Assembly: GCA_021775755.1 (NCBI GenBank)
Contig: JAJFHE010000048.1
Coordinates: 31,230-95,229 of the forward strand
Origin: Hyphomicrobiales bacterium
GTDB lineage: Bacteria > Pseudomonadota > Alphaproteobacteria > Rhizobiales > JAJFHB01
Reading direction: 5' to 3'
Length of the DNA stretch: 64,000 nucleotides
Below, in pieces: positions 32,609-40,921 of the stretch (positions within the stretch are counted from its first letter, which is position 1; each line of letters begins with the position of its first letter). The position numbers were made by a program, and so were the translations under genes. The notes beneath the pieces were generated by a model. That model was not told where the DNA came from. It did no database searches and worked only from the letters and a program-made list of their open reading frames with translations.

Positions 32609-34345
32609 ATGGCAACGGCATCTGAGCGAACCGAAGCCGCCATTCCAGCCGTTGCGCTGAGACCACCAGAACAAGTCATGCGGCTTGAGCGCATGGGCTC
32701 ATTTTTTGCCACGCGCATCAGTTTCATGCGCTCCCTGATCCGCCGCATGCAGCGTGAGAACTGGAACGTAACACGGCAGGTGTGGACGCTCGCTGACGGC
32801 GGGTTTGGCCGCGCCGTCTATCTCGTTGAAACACCGCATGGCGATTTCAGCTTCGTGGCGTTTTCGCATTATCTGGCGCCAGAAGAACGCACCGACCGGG
32901 TCATTGCGGAACGCTGGGACGCGACCTTCACTCTCGTCGAGGGCCGCGTTGACGAGGCCGACCTCGACCGCCTCGAAGAACACGTGCCGAAACAGGAAGC
33001 AGGCCAGGTTTCGGCGCGCGAACTGGTCTTGAGCCGGGCGAACAAGAGCGTACGGCTGTTCGAATACGTGAGCGAGGAACTTGCCGCGGGACGCCAACCC
33101 GACATCGCACGGCTTGCCGCCATCGGCTATCTCATGCGCACCACGGCGGTCTATGGCAACGGCAAGTTCGGCATGGGCGATTTCGCCAAACTGTTCGGCA
33201 GGAACGTTTTCAATTCGCCCTATCAGGCCGAAATGCTGATCGTCTATCTGATCCGCAACTTCTCACTTGAACTGCTCAATCACGTGGCCAAGGCGCGCGA
33301 CCCGGAACACGCCGTGGCGCTGTCACCGGAGCGCCAGCGCATGCTCGGCATCGGCAATGCCACCGGCCTTGGCATGGCGCCGTTCCTCGTCAAGCACCCC
33401 ATTCTCATCCATCGCTGGATGCAGGCGCGCGAAACGGCACTAGCGCGGGTACGCGCGGTGGCGCAGGCGGGCGATGCGGAAAAAGCGCATTTCAAATCCC
33501 TGCTTGAGCGCGCCATCGTCCATATCGGTGAGTGGAACGTCGAAGACGAGCGGCAACAGGCGCGTATCGAAACACTGCGCGCGGAACTCGATGAGCTGAA
33601 ATCGGCCTACGAGACATCGCCCGGAGATGTACTGCCGCCGGGCGCACCCTGGGACACGCTCTACCGGCGCATGGAGGAGACTTGCAGTCTTGAGGCACAG
33701 GAACTTTGCGTCTCAATTCTGATCGAGCTCTATCCGGACCTCGTCGAGCCGCTGGAAAGCGAAATGGCGACCAATCAGATTGAGAAAACCGAACCGGGCA
33801 TGAGCCTCGCCGATCTGAAATCGCTGCTGGAGCGCGACTATGGTTGGGCGCTGGAGATTGCCTTCGGCACACAGGAGGCCGAACATCACTTCTGGTACTA
33901 CTCCGAAGGCAAGGAAGAGCCGAGACGCGGAGCACGCTTTGAGGAGCCGGGCGCCGACTGCGAGATGCGGCTTGGTTTCGGCCGCGATGTCCATGCACTC
34001 CACAAAGTTCTCTCCGCAATGAGCGGCGGAGAACTCGGCACGACAACGGCCGAGTTCCTGCTGGGTCAGCCGCAATGGCGCGCCGTGGTGCGCCGGGTAC
34101 AAACCCTGCAGGCCTATCCTTATGGTGAGATCCGCGACAATCTCCTGAGCAAAGACTGCCTGCCGATCGACATGCTGCGCTCGAAGCTCTCGTTTTTCGG
34201 CGCCACCAAGTTCGATCCGAAATCGGATTTGTGGACGCGCATCACCATGTTTCAGGGTGCACCGCTGCTCGATGAAATAAGCCGCGACGACGCCGATGAC
34301 TGGATCTTCGATGTCGCGCCAAGCGATGGCGGGGTGGCGCCATGA
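32609..34345 (+). CDS. Uncharacterised 578-aa cytoplasmic protein
   Basis: I do not recognise this protein. It has no signal peptide or membrane helix. The N-terminal 250 residues include N-V-T-R-Q-V-W-T-L-A-D-G-G-F-G-R-A-V-Y (near 53), V-E-T-P-H-G-D-F-S-F-V-A-F-S-H and G-N-G-K-F-G-M-G-D-F (near 184). A charged helical middle part (about 280-380) looks like a coiled coil. The C-terminal half holds H-H-F-W-Y-Y-S-E-G-K-E-E-P-R-R-G near 427, rich in possible catalytic residues. A GGGAG ribosome site lies nine bases before ATG 32609. It follows the M19-like gene by 15 bases and overlaps the next gene by four (ATGA), so all probably act in one pathway. Confidence 0.8.
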   Translation: MATASERTEAAIPAVALRPPEQVMRLERMGSFFATRISFMRSLIRRMQRENWNVTRQVWTLADGGFGRAVYLVETPHGDFSFVAFSHYLAPEERTDRVIAERWDATFTLVEGRVDEADLDRLEEHVPKQEAGQVSARELVLSRANKSVRLFEYVSEELAAGRQPDIARLAAIGYLMRTTAVYGNGKFGMGDFAKLFGRNVFNSPYQAEMLIVYLIRNFSLELLNHVAKARDPEHAVALSPERQRMLGIGNATGLGMAPFLVKHPILIHRWMQARETALARVRAVAQAGDAEKAHFKSLLERAIVHIGEWNVEDERQQARIETLRAELDELKSAYETSPGDVLPPGAPWDTLYRRMEETCSLEAQELCVSILIELYPDLVEPLESEMATNQIEKTEPGMSLADLKSLLERDYGWALEIAFGTQEAEHHFWYYSEGKEEPRRGARFEEPGADCEMRLGFGRDVHALHKVLSAMSGGELGTTTAEFLLGQPQWRAVVRRVQTLQAYPYGEIRDNLLSKDCLPIDMLRSKLSFFGATKFDPKSDLWTRITMFQGAPLLDEISRDDADDWIFDVAPSDGGVAP

Positions 34346-35097
34346 CGGTGTCGTTCGATCAGGTCCGCCGCCAGTCGGTGCGGGCGCTTGACGCCGGGGG
34401 CGCGGCGCCCGGCATCGACGAGGATTCAGCACTTGCTATCGCCTGGTTGGAAGCTGCACGCTGGCCGGGCTTGCGGATACTCGCCGATGCCCTGGACGCG
34501 AGCGAACGCGAGCAAAGAGGCGCGGGTCTTGAGCTTGGCGTAGGCGACCCTTCCGCGCTTGACGCCGGCGGGAGGTCTGCCGTGTTCTTCGCCGCCTCTG
34601 CGATCGACCATCTTCTTGGCCTGGCGGCCCGGGACAACGGGCAGAAAGCCTCACTCCGCGTCATCGGATTGCAGCACCCGCTGGTGCTGCTGGCAGCCGC
34701 GTCGCGATTTGCTCCCGCGGGCCAGGCCATCTCCATTGAGTGGCCCGACGCTCACGGCCGCACCTTTTGCGCTGTGGCCATGGCGGGCCGGGCCGGCGTG
34801 TTTGCGGGTCAAAACTGCGCGGCGGAAGACTGCGATACGCCCGGCGTGGTGAGCGCCGTGCTCGGCTGCCGGCCGGCTGGCGGCGAGCCCGCTCCGCCCG
34901 GGGGCAACGAAAACCAAACCACGATTGTCGATCCGGCGACCCTTGCGGCGCGTATTGTTGACGCCTATCAGAACGGTCTGAATGTCGACCCGCGATCGTA
35001 CGAGCGCGTATCGGTCTATGCCTCAAAGATCCTCGTTCCCGAAACGGAAGAATCTCTGTTGCACGGTGCCGGCGCGGGGCTGACCGACAACGACTGA
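34342..35097 (+). CDS. DUF3726-like protein
   Basis: A 251-aa protein resembling the DUF3726 group in its N-terminal helix pattern (a helix near residues 5-15, then E-D-S-A-L-A-I-A-W-L-E-A-A-R-W-P-G-L). The rest alternates strands with Gly/Ala-rich loops; one Cys pair occurs (N-C-A-A-E-D-C near 156). No catalytic motif is evident and there is no export signal. The recognition comes from overall pattern only, so family membership is tentative. It is translationally coupled to the 578-aa unknown and is followed after 26 bases by the Fe-S protein. Confidence 0.62.
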   Translation: MTVSFDQVRRQSVRALDAGGAAPGIDEDSALAIAWLEAARWPGLRILADALDASEREQRGAGLELGVGDPSALDAGGRSAVFFAASAIDHLLGLAARDNGQKASLRVIGLQHPLVLLAAASRFAPAGQAISIEWPDAHGRTFCAVAMAGRAGVFAGQNCAAEDCDTPGVVSAVLGCRPAGGEPAPPGGNENQTTIVDPATLAARIVDAYQNGLNVDPRSYERVSVYASKILVPETEESLLHGAGAGLTDND

Positions 35098-35123
35098 GGC
35101 AGTTTCAGTACTGGGGAGACAGC

Positions 35124-36116
35124 ATGAGCGACGGCTACATTCACCGCACTCAGGACACCTTCAAGAAGCTGCTGCCCGATACATCCGGCAATGAGGTCAA
35201 CGGGCTCGGGGTTGAGGAGCGCGGCACACCGCAGCCGTTTTTCTGGCATCCACCGGACCGCCACGCCTTCGGCGATCTGCAGCAGGCCGTTATCGCGCAC
35301 CAGCATCAGTCACCGGACATCGCGGCCATCTATTCGCGTGACGCCGACCGCGGGCCAAGGCCCCTCGAGAAGGCGGAAATGCCAGACCGCCGCGCGCCTG
35401 AAGACTGGGCCGGCGAGATCAAGGCGTTTGCACGGTCGAACGAAGCAGATCTTGTCGGCATTACGCCAACGCTGGGTGAATATGTCTACGAAGGCTACGA
35501 ATTGCCGCTGCCTAATCTGATCATTGTCGGTGTTGCGATGGATCACACAGAACTCTCCAACGTTCCCAGCAGCATTGACGACATGCGTGGCGCGGTCGAG
35601 GTCGGTCTCAAATACAACCAGGCTGCACGCGCAGCGCGTAAACTCAGCAACCGAATTCTCGCGGCAGGCTACGACGCCAAGGCGTTTCCAGGCCCGCACG
35701 CAACGGCGCTCAACATGATACCGGCGGCAATTGCCGCCGGGTTTGGAGAACTCGGCAAACACGGCTCGATGATCAACTCTGCGTATGGATCGTCGTTCAG
35801 GTTGTCAGCCGTTGCAACCGATATGCCGCTCGTTTACGACGAGGCTCGCGCCTTCGGTGCGGATGAGTTCTGCATGAACTGTCAGGTCTGTTCCAACGCC
35901 TGTCCGCCCGATGCGATTTTCCCGGAAAAGCAGACAGTTCGCGGGCGCAAGAAATGGTATGTCGATTTCGACAAGTGCATTCCCTATTTCGGGGAAACCT
36001 TCGGCTGCGCCATTTGCATCGCGGTGTGCCCGTGGAGCCGGCCCGGTGTCGCTCCCAACCTCATCGCCAAACTGGCGCGGCGGCGCGAGCGGCTCGAAGC
36101 ACAGGGCGACGCCTGA
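35124..36116 (+). CDS. Double [4Fe-4S] protein, QueG/reductive-dehalogenase-like
   Basis: A 330-aa protein with a C-terminal bacterial-ferredoxin pair: C-M-N-C-Q-V-C-S-N-A-C-P near residue 250, and C-I-P-Y-F-G-E-T-F-G-C-A-I-C-I-A-V-C-P near 285. The preceding region (N-L-I-I-V-G-V-A-M-D and A-G-F-G-E-L-G-K-H-G near 204-213) matches the core of epoxyqueuosine reductase and reductive dehalogenases, which use cobalamin. It lacks a Tat signal, so it is cytoplasmic, unlike respiratory dehalogenases. With an MttB homologue and amine oxidase nearby, it could be an electron donor or corrinoid-linked redox enzyme. This role is inference. Confidence 0.75.
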   Translation: MSDGYIHRTQDTFKKLLPDTSGNEVNGLGVEERGTPQPFFWHPPDRHAFGDLQQAVIAHQHQSPDIAAIYSRDADRGPRPLEKAEMPDRRAPEDWAGEIKAFARSNEADLVGITPTLGEYVYEGYELPLPNLIIVGVAMDHTELSNVPSSIDDMRGAVEVGLKYNQAARAARKLSNRILAAGYDAKAFPGPHATALNMIPAAIAAGFGELGKHGSMINSAYGSSFRLSAVATDMPLVYDEARAFGADEFCMNCQVCSNACPPDAIFPEKQTVRGRKKWYVDFDKCIPYFGETFGCAICIAVCPWSRPGVAPNLIAKLARRRERLEAQGDA

Positions 36117-36149
36117 CTGCAACCGGTCATCGTCTGAGATTGCTCACTC

Positions 36150-37466
36150 TCAGGCTTCGTGGCGATTGGACCAGAGTTCCCAGGCAAAACGGGCACGCAC
36201 CCCCAGATCGAGGAATGGCCGCGGCGGCAGCCGGTTTGGCTCGCCGAGCGAAAGCATATCCGCGATCAGCGGGTTTTCTCTGCCGCAGGCCATATCGGCG
36301 GCGAGTGTTCCGCCAAACGTGCCCTTGGTCACGCCAACAGCATTCTGGCAAACGGCGGACCAGATGTTGGGCGCAAGCTGGCCGAACCCGGGAGCACTGT
36401 TTTGCGAGAGGCACACGATGCCGGTCCAGGTGTGTTCGATCTCAACCTTCGCTAGCCTGGGGAACCGCAGGTCGAAGAGCACTTTGTGGCGGCGTCTAGC
36501 CTTCACCCGCTCTGCTTCGCTGATATTCTGGCTCGGGCAGTATCCCAGGCCCTGGCGGATCAGGATGCGGTAATCGTTGGTGTAGCGCATGGTAATTCCG
36601 GCAAATGCATTTGCCGGCGTCAGACCCCACGGAGCCTTGACGCCGTAGGCCTTGCGCTCATCTTCCGACAGGCGCCGCGTGAGACTGGCATAAGCGGACA
36701 GATGCAGGAACCGGTTTCGATAGAAGCCGAACTGCTCGGTATATCCGTTTGCGGCAAATATGATCTTTGGGGCGCGCAACGAGCCTGCGGATGTCTTCAG
36801 GTGCGTGCCGTTCTGGAAGTTGGCCTCGATAACAGGAGAGTTCTCGTAGAGGGTGACATTTCCGGGCAGCGCCTCCGCCAGACCGCGCGTCAGTGCGGCA
36901 GGGTTCATGAGAGCTCCGCCGACCGTATATATGGCAGCGGTAAAATGGTCGGAACCTAGTTTTTCTCTGAGCTCATCTCCCTCGATCCATTGAAACGGCT
37001 CACCGAGAGCCTCGAGCTCTCTGGCGAAGGGCTCCAGGACTTCCGACACCCCCCGGGGCGAAACGGCCGTGTGATACTTGCCGTCCTTCGACCATTCGCA
37101 GTCCATGCCGCTGGATTGTACGATGGACTCCAGCTGAGAGATTGCCGAACGCGCCAGCCGCATGAAACGGTGTGCGCCCTCAAGTTCGTCCAGAGACGAG
37201 CCCACATTGTGCGGCAGATCAATCGCAAACCCCGAATTCCGCCCCGACGCGTTTTCTCCCGTTTCGCCTGCATCAATCAGGGCAATGGACTGATCCGGGC
37301 AATTCTCGGCGAGCCGCCGCGCGGCGGCGAGACCCGCATAACCCGCGCCCAGCACGATCCAGTCCGCGGCGATGTCTCCCGTGAGCGGCGCACGCGGCTC
37401 GCGCCGTGGCAGCACAGCGCTCCAGCCATTCGTTTCGTCGTTGTGCGGCAGGCGCGAAATTCTCAT
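36150..37466 (-). CDS. FAD-dependent amine/amino-acid oxidoreductase (DAO family)
   Basis: A 438-aa flavoenzyme of the glycine-oxidase/PuuB type. The ADP-binding site is W-I-V-L-G-A-G-Y-A-G-L-A-A-A-R near residue 36, with E-N-A-S-G-R-N-S-G-F near 69, where flavin contacts or covalent linkage occur in relatives. The C-terminal W-T-G-I-V and later G-V-T-K-G-T-F-G-G-T fit the family. The substrate is probably a secondary or methylated amine. The upstream cupin gene on the same strand overlaps by four bases. It is convergent with the Fe-S gene; a small hairpin (36134-36153) spans the gap and may act as a weak terminator. Confidence 0.85.
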   Translation of the reverse strand: MRISRLPHNDETNGWSAVLPRREPRAPLTGDIAADWIVLGAGYAGLAAARRLAENCPDQSIALIDAGETGENASGRNSGFAIDLPHNVGSSLDELEGAHRFMRLARSAISQLESIVQSSGMDCEWSKDGKYHTAVSPRGVSEVLEPFARELEALGEPFQWIEGDELREKLGSDHFTAAIYTVGGALMNPAALTRGLAEALPGNVTLYENSPVIEANFQNGTHLKTSAGSLRAPKIIFAANGYTEQFGFYRNRFLHLSAYASLTRRLSEDERKAYGVKAPWGLTPANAFAGITMRYTNDYRILIRQGLGYCPSQNISEAERVKARRRHKVLFDLRFPRLAKVEIEHTWTGIVCLSQNSAPGFGQLAPNIWSAVCQNAVGVTKGTFGGTLAADMACGRENPLIADMLSLGEPNRLPPRPFLDLGVRARFAWELWSNRHEA

Positions 37467-37822
37467 GCCCCCGTCTCCGCCCAGTTACTCGGGTGAACGG
37501 CATAGAATACGAGCGCTGATTTTGACTGGTAAGTGAGTTCGGTACCGGCCGGCAGCCAGATGCAGTCCCTGGGGCCAGCGACCAGATCACCGTCGCCCGT
37601 GCGCACTGTGACTTCGCCTTCGATCACTATCAAAACCTCGTCATAGCGGACGGTCCATGGAATGGACGCATCGGAAAATCTTGCAAAACCGGTACCCAGC
37701 ACCGTGCCGTCGGCCTGTCCGGTAATTTCCGCAATTTCAGCCTGGTCACCGTAGGCAAATCTTGGCGCAAAGGTTACGCCATCAAACGCAATCCGCCGCG
37801 GCGGAGCTGTCTCAGAACACAT
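37463..37822 (-). CDS. Cupin protein (EutQ-like)
   Basis: A 119-aa single-domain cupin. The beta-barrel motif reads V-R-Y-D-E-V-L-I-V-I-E-G-E-V-T-V near residue 64, followed by G-P-R-D-C-I-W-L-P-A-G-T-E-L-T-Y. Metal ligands are reduced: the first cupin motif keeps a Glu but no H-x-H, as in EutQ-type proteins. ATG 37822 is used; GTG 37825 has slightly better spacing from GGAGG and cannot be excluded. Together with the DAO-family gene it forms a two-gene unit divergent from the TetR regulator, suggesting a shared operator and substrate. Confidence 0.75.
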   Translation of the reverse strand: MCSETAPPRRIAFDGVTFAPRFAYGDQAEIAEITGQADGTVLGTGFARFSDASIPWTVRYDEVLIVIEGEVTVRTGDGDLVAGPRDCIWLPAGTELTYQSKSALVFYAVHPSNWAETGA

Positions 37823-37872
37823 CACTTTTGCAACCTCCAAATTACTGGGCGAAGGGTTGGTTGACGAAGAAC

Positions 37873-37914
37873 ATACAAGGGTGTATTGAAACCGTCAATG
37901 TTGTATGGACATAC
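37873..37914. promoter_or_regulatory. Two palindromes, probable TetR operator
   Basis: In the 98-base gap between the divergent cupin and TetR genes lie ATACA-AGGG-TGTAT (37873-37886) and GTATG-GA-CATAC (37903-37914). Both contain GTAT/ATAC half-sites, and their centres are 29 bases apart, close to three helical turns. They lie just before the TetR ATG at 37921, as expected for an autoregulated TetR protein that also controls the divergent cupin/oxidase genes. Confidence 0.6.
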
Positions 37915-37920
37915 TATGCG

Positions 37921-38565
37921 ATGACATTGCTCTCAACACGTGACGACGCCAAACGCGTCCCTCAGCTCACCCGGGACGACTGGATTGAGAAAGCGCTTTC
38001 GGTGCTGATCGAAGACGGCATCGAGGCCGTTCAGATCACACACCTGTCCCGGCTTCTGGATGTCACCCGGGGAAGCTTCTACTGGCATTTCAAGTCGAGG
38101 GAAGAGCTGCTCGGGGCTCTGATGAGCGAATGGCGCGCCCGCAATACCGGCGTCATGCTCGATGCATTGTCGGCAGCGCCAACTCTTGCCGATGGCATCC
38201 TGGAGTTGTTCTCCATATGGGTCGATCACACGAGATTCGACCCCAAGCTCGATCAGGCGGTTCGCGACTGGGCGCGGCGCTCAATCGACGTTCGCGGCCG
38301 CGTCGCGGAGGAGGACGAGAACCGGGTGAAGTCAATCGCAGCGTTCTTCGAAAAGCATGGCTATGAGGCAACCGAAGCCTTCATTCGCGCACGGGTCATC
38401 TATTTCACTCAGGTCAGTTACTACGCGCTCGGCATCGAGGAACCGCTAACGCAGCGGATGCACTATCTGGCAGCGTATTTTCAATGCTTCACAGGTCGAC
38501 AAATCGATGAACGTTTGGCCGAAGCGTTCCTCACCCGCATCGCCCACGAAAGAGCGAACACATGA
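37921..38565 (+). CDS. TetR-family transcriptional regulator
   Basis: A 214-aa regulator. The N-terminal helix-turn-helix is complete: A-L-S-V-L-I-E-D-G-I-E-A-V-Q-I-T-H-L-S, then G-S-F-Y-W-H-F-K-S-R-E-E-L-L near residue 54, a textbook TetR recognition helix. The remainder is helical ligand-binding domain. ATG 37921 is selected because the longer frame runs through the operator region. The stop overlaps the mttB start by four bases, so regulator and mttB were one transcript. Ligand unknown; a methylated amine is a reasonable guess from the neighbours. Confidence 0.9.
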   Translation: MTLLSTRDDAKRVPQLTRDDWIEKALSVLIEDGIEAVQITHLSRLLDVTRGSFYWHFKSREELLGALMSEWRARNTGVMLDALSAAPTLADGILELFSIWVDHTRFDPKLDQAVRDWARRSIDVRGRVAEEDENRVKSIAAFFEKHGYEATEAFIRARVIYFTQVSYYALGIEEPLTQRMHYLAAYFQCFTGRQIDERLAEAFLTRIAHERANT

Positions 38566-40102
38566 AGGCGCGACGGTCTGGTGGCCGCAATGCGCGAGTG
38601 GCAAAACGCCAGAGTGCGGCCCAACGCACATTCGATCACGCGTGGCGGAGATGGGAAAACCCATATCGGCCGATTGAGCAATTCAGCGCAGATCAGATTG
38701 AAGCCGTTCACGAGGCGTCCCTTAAGGTCCTGCGGGAAACAGGCATCAAGATTCTCAGCCCGGAGGCCTGCGGAATTTACGCCAAGGCGGGAATGGACGT
38801 CTCCGGTGAAGGCATCGTGCGGCTCGATCCGGACCATCTGCTTGACCTCATAGCCAATGCACCCGGCGAGGTTACGCTGCACGGGCGCGGCGATGGCCGC
38901 GATGTCACAATTGGGGGGCGGCATGTCGGCGTCTGCACCACCGGCGGGACGCCCAATTTTTCGGATCTCGACCGCGGCAGGCGCCCGGGCACCCTCTCCT
39001 CGCTCGATGATCTGTGCCGACTTGCGCAGAGTTTTGATGTCATCCATCTGATCGGCCCCTTCGTCGAACCGCAGGATATCCCAACAAAGCTGAGGCATCT
39101 GCATATGACACGTTCCGTTCTGACCCTGACGGACAAAGTTCCCTTCGTCTTCTTTCGCGGCACGGAAGCTGTCGCCGACGCCTATGAAATCATCCGCATA
39201 GCGCACGGAATGACGGCGGAACGGTTCCACAACACGCCGGTTTGCTACTCCATCGCCAATTCAAACTCGCCGCTCCAGCTCGACCACCTCATGTGCCGCG
39301 GGATTATCGATGCTGCAATGGCCGGCCAGATGATGGTGCTAACGCCGTTCACGCTGGCAGGGGCCATGGCGCCGGTGACCCTTGCAGGCGCATTGGTGCT
39401 GCAAAATGCAGAGGCACTCGCCGGTCTCGCACTGTCGCAAATCGTAAAACCGGGAGCACCGGTTTGCTATGGCAGCTTCACCAGCAACGTTGACATGAAA
39501 ACCGGATCGCCGGCATTCGGAACACCGGAATACACCAAAGCGGCGTTTGCGTCGGGCCAGCTCGCGCGCCGCTACGGTCTGCCCCTGAGGTCGTCGGGCG
39601 TAACCGCTTCCAATGCACCCGATCGCAGGCCGCCTATGAAATGCAGATGGCCCTGTGGGGCGCCCTGATGGGCGGTACGAACATGCTTCTGCATGGCGCG
39701 GGATGGCTTGAAGGCGGCCTCACCGCATCGGCGGAGAAATTTATTATTGACGTGGAAATGCTGCAGATGTTCGCCGAACTCTTCAAACCGGTTGATGTAA
39801 ACGATGCAACGCTGGGGGTCGATGCGATTTCCGAGGTTGGTCATGGCGGACACTTTTTCGGTACGCAACACACATTGGACCGCTTCGAAACGGCGTTCTA
39901 TTCGCCGCTCTTGTCGGACTGGAGCAACTTTGAAAATTGGCGTGACAATGGCTCGATCGACACGACCGAGAGGGCAAACCGCATTTACAAGGAAACGCTG
40001 GCGTCATTCGAGCCGCCAGAGATTGACCCTTCGTGCCTTGAAGAAATCGACGCCTTCATCGCCCGGCGCACAATGGAGGGCGGCGCCAATATTGAACGAT
40101 AG
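38562..40102 (+). pseudogene. Trimethylamine methyltransferase MttB-family gene with frameshift
   Basis: A corrinoid-dependent methyltransferase homologue of the non-pyrrolysine MttB superfamily, broken into two frames. The first reads from ATG 38562 to 39668, the second continues to TAG 40102. Joined, they give a normal-length protein of about 513 residues. The break lies at 39621-39628, where N-A-P-D should be followed by a Q-A-A-Y-E-type block; the sequence is one base short. No heptameric slippery site is visible. Conserved parts include P-Y-R-P-I-E-Q-F near the N-terminus and G-G-H-F-F-G-T near the end. No in-frame amber codon occurs inside. No partner corrinoid protein or activase of the usual kind is encoded nearby. 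Sequencing error remains possible. Confidence 0.8.
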
Positions 40103-40128
40103 CGGTTAGCCGGCACGAAACCGAAGCA

Positions 40129-40680
40129 TTACGAGCGGTGACGCTCCTGGGCGCGGGTCACGCCCCCGCGTAGCAGTTCCAGATTGGCCTGGACGTGCGG
40201 GTTTTCCGGCTCCAGCTCATAGGCTGCCAGGAGATTCTTGCGCGCCTGCGGCAGGTTGCCCTGAAGCAGGTACGAGTATCCCATATTGTTGAGGATCGTC
40301 GCGGACGGTCCAACAAGTGAAATGGCCCGGTTATAGGCACGAGCTGAAAGGTCGAACCTGCGCAGCTGATCGTAGGATGCGGCAAGACCGATCCATGCGT
40401 CCACGGCGTCCGGGCGCATTTCCGCAGCCTCGCGGTAGTAGCGCTCAGCGTGGCCGAACTCACCTCGCCCGAAGTGAAAATTCGCCTTTTCCATGGGCTT
40501 GTCGGACGGCACGAAGGGAAGTTCCGTTTCATCCAGATCCGGCGTCGGCTCCGGGGGAGCGATGCCGCCGGCAAGCTGCAGGTCGGCGAAGCTAACGCTC
40601 GTGCCGTCGCTTGTGATGCATCCCGAAAGGCCAAGGCTCACGGCAAGAAGCGCGATGCTCGCTGTAAATTTGAAAGTCAC
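40129..40680 (-). CDS. tadD: TPR lipoprotein, TadD-like
   Basis: A 183-aa outer-membrane-type lipoprotein. The signal peptide ends in a good lipobox L-S-G-C with Cys21. Three tetratricopeptide repeats follow, e.g. A-N-F-H-F-G-R-G-E-F-G-H-A-E-R-Y-Y near residue 65, then A-W-I-G-L-A-A-S-Y-D-Q-L, then I-L-N-N-M-G-Y-S-Y-L-L-Q-G-N. GTG 40680 is chosen because GGGGAGG precedes it and it opens directly into the signal peptide. Proximity to cpaB/cpaC identifies it as the TadD-type Flp pilus protein. It lies 241 bases beyond the previous gene, behind a terminator, so it likely has its own promoter in the A+T-rich stretch 40735-40830. Confidence 0.8.
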   Translation of the reverse strand: MTFKFTASIALLAVSLGLSGCITSDGTSVSFADLQLAGGIAPPEPTPDLDETELPFVPSDKPMEKANFHFGRGEFGHAERYYREAAEMRPDAVDAWIGLAASYDQLRRFDLSARAYNRAISLVGPSATILNNMGYSYLLQGNLPQARKNLLAAYELEPENPHVQANLELLRGGVTRAQERHRS

Positions 40681-40849
40681 TCTGCGCCTCCCCTGCGGCT
40701 TCGGATCAGGACCCGATCTCTGCTGTATCATTCAGTCTTCAGATTAGTACAAACGATTGAAATTGCTATGAAATGTGAAACGTAATATCGCATCAAATCC
40801 GAGCAATCGGGATAACGCTTCATTAACTCTGATTACCCTCACAAAGAAA

Positions 40850-40880
40850 CGCGCACAGCCCATTGAGTGGACCGTGCGCG
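40850..40880 (-). terminator. Intrinsic terminator of the cpaB-cpaC-lipoprotein unit
   Basis: Arms 40850-40861 and 40869-40880 form a stem of about 11-12 bp (CGCGCACAGCCC / GGACCGTGCGCG, with G-T pairs) around a 7-base loop. On the minus strand it is followed by TTTCTTTG. It sits 42 bases after the small lipoprotein stop and so ends that transcript before tadD. Confidence 0.68.
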
Positions 40881-40921
40881 CTCCCGACAGGGATGAACCA
40901 AGCGCTGTCTTGAAAAGCTTT

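Noticed and set aside
39615..39635. Programmed frameshift or pyrrolysine recoding in the MttB homologue
   Set aside because: No slippery heptamer or obvious stimulatory structure, no internal amber codon, and no sign of pyrrolysine genes. A simple one-base deletion or sequencing error explains it.
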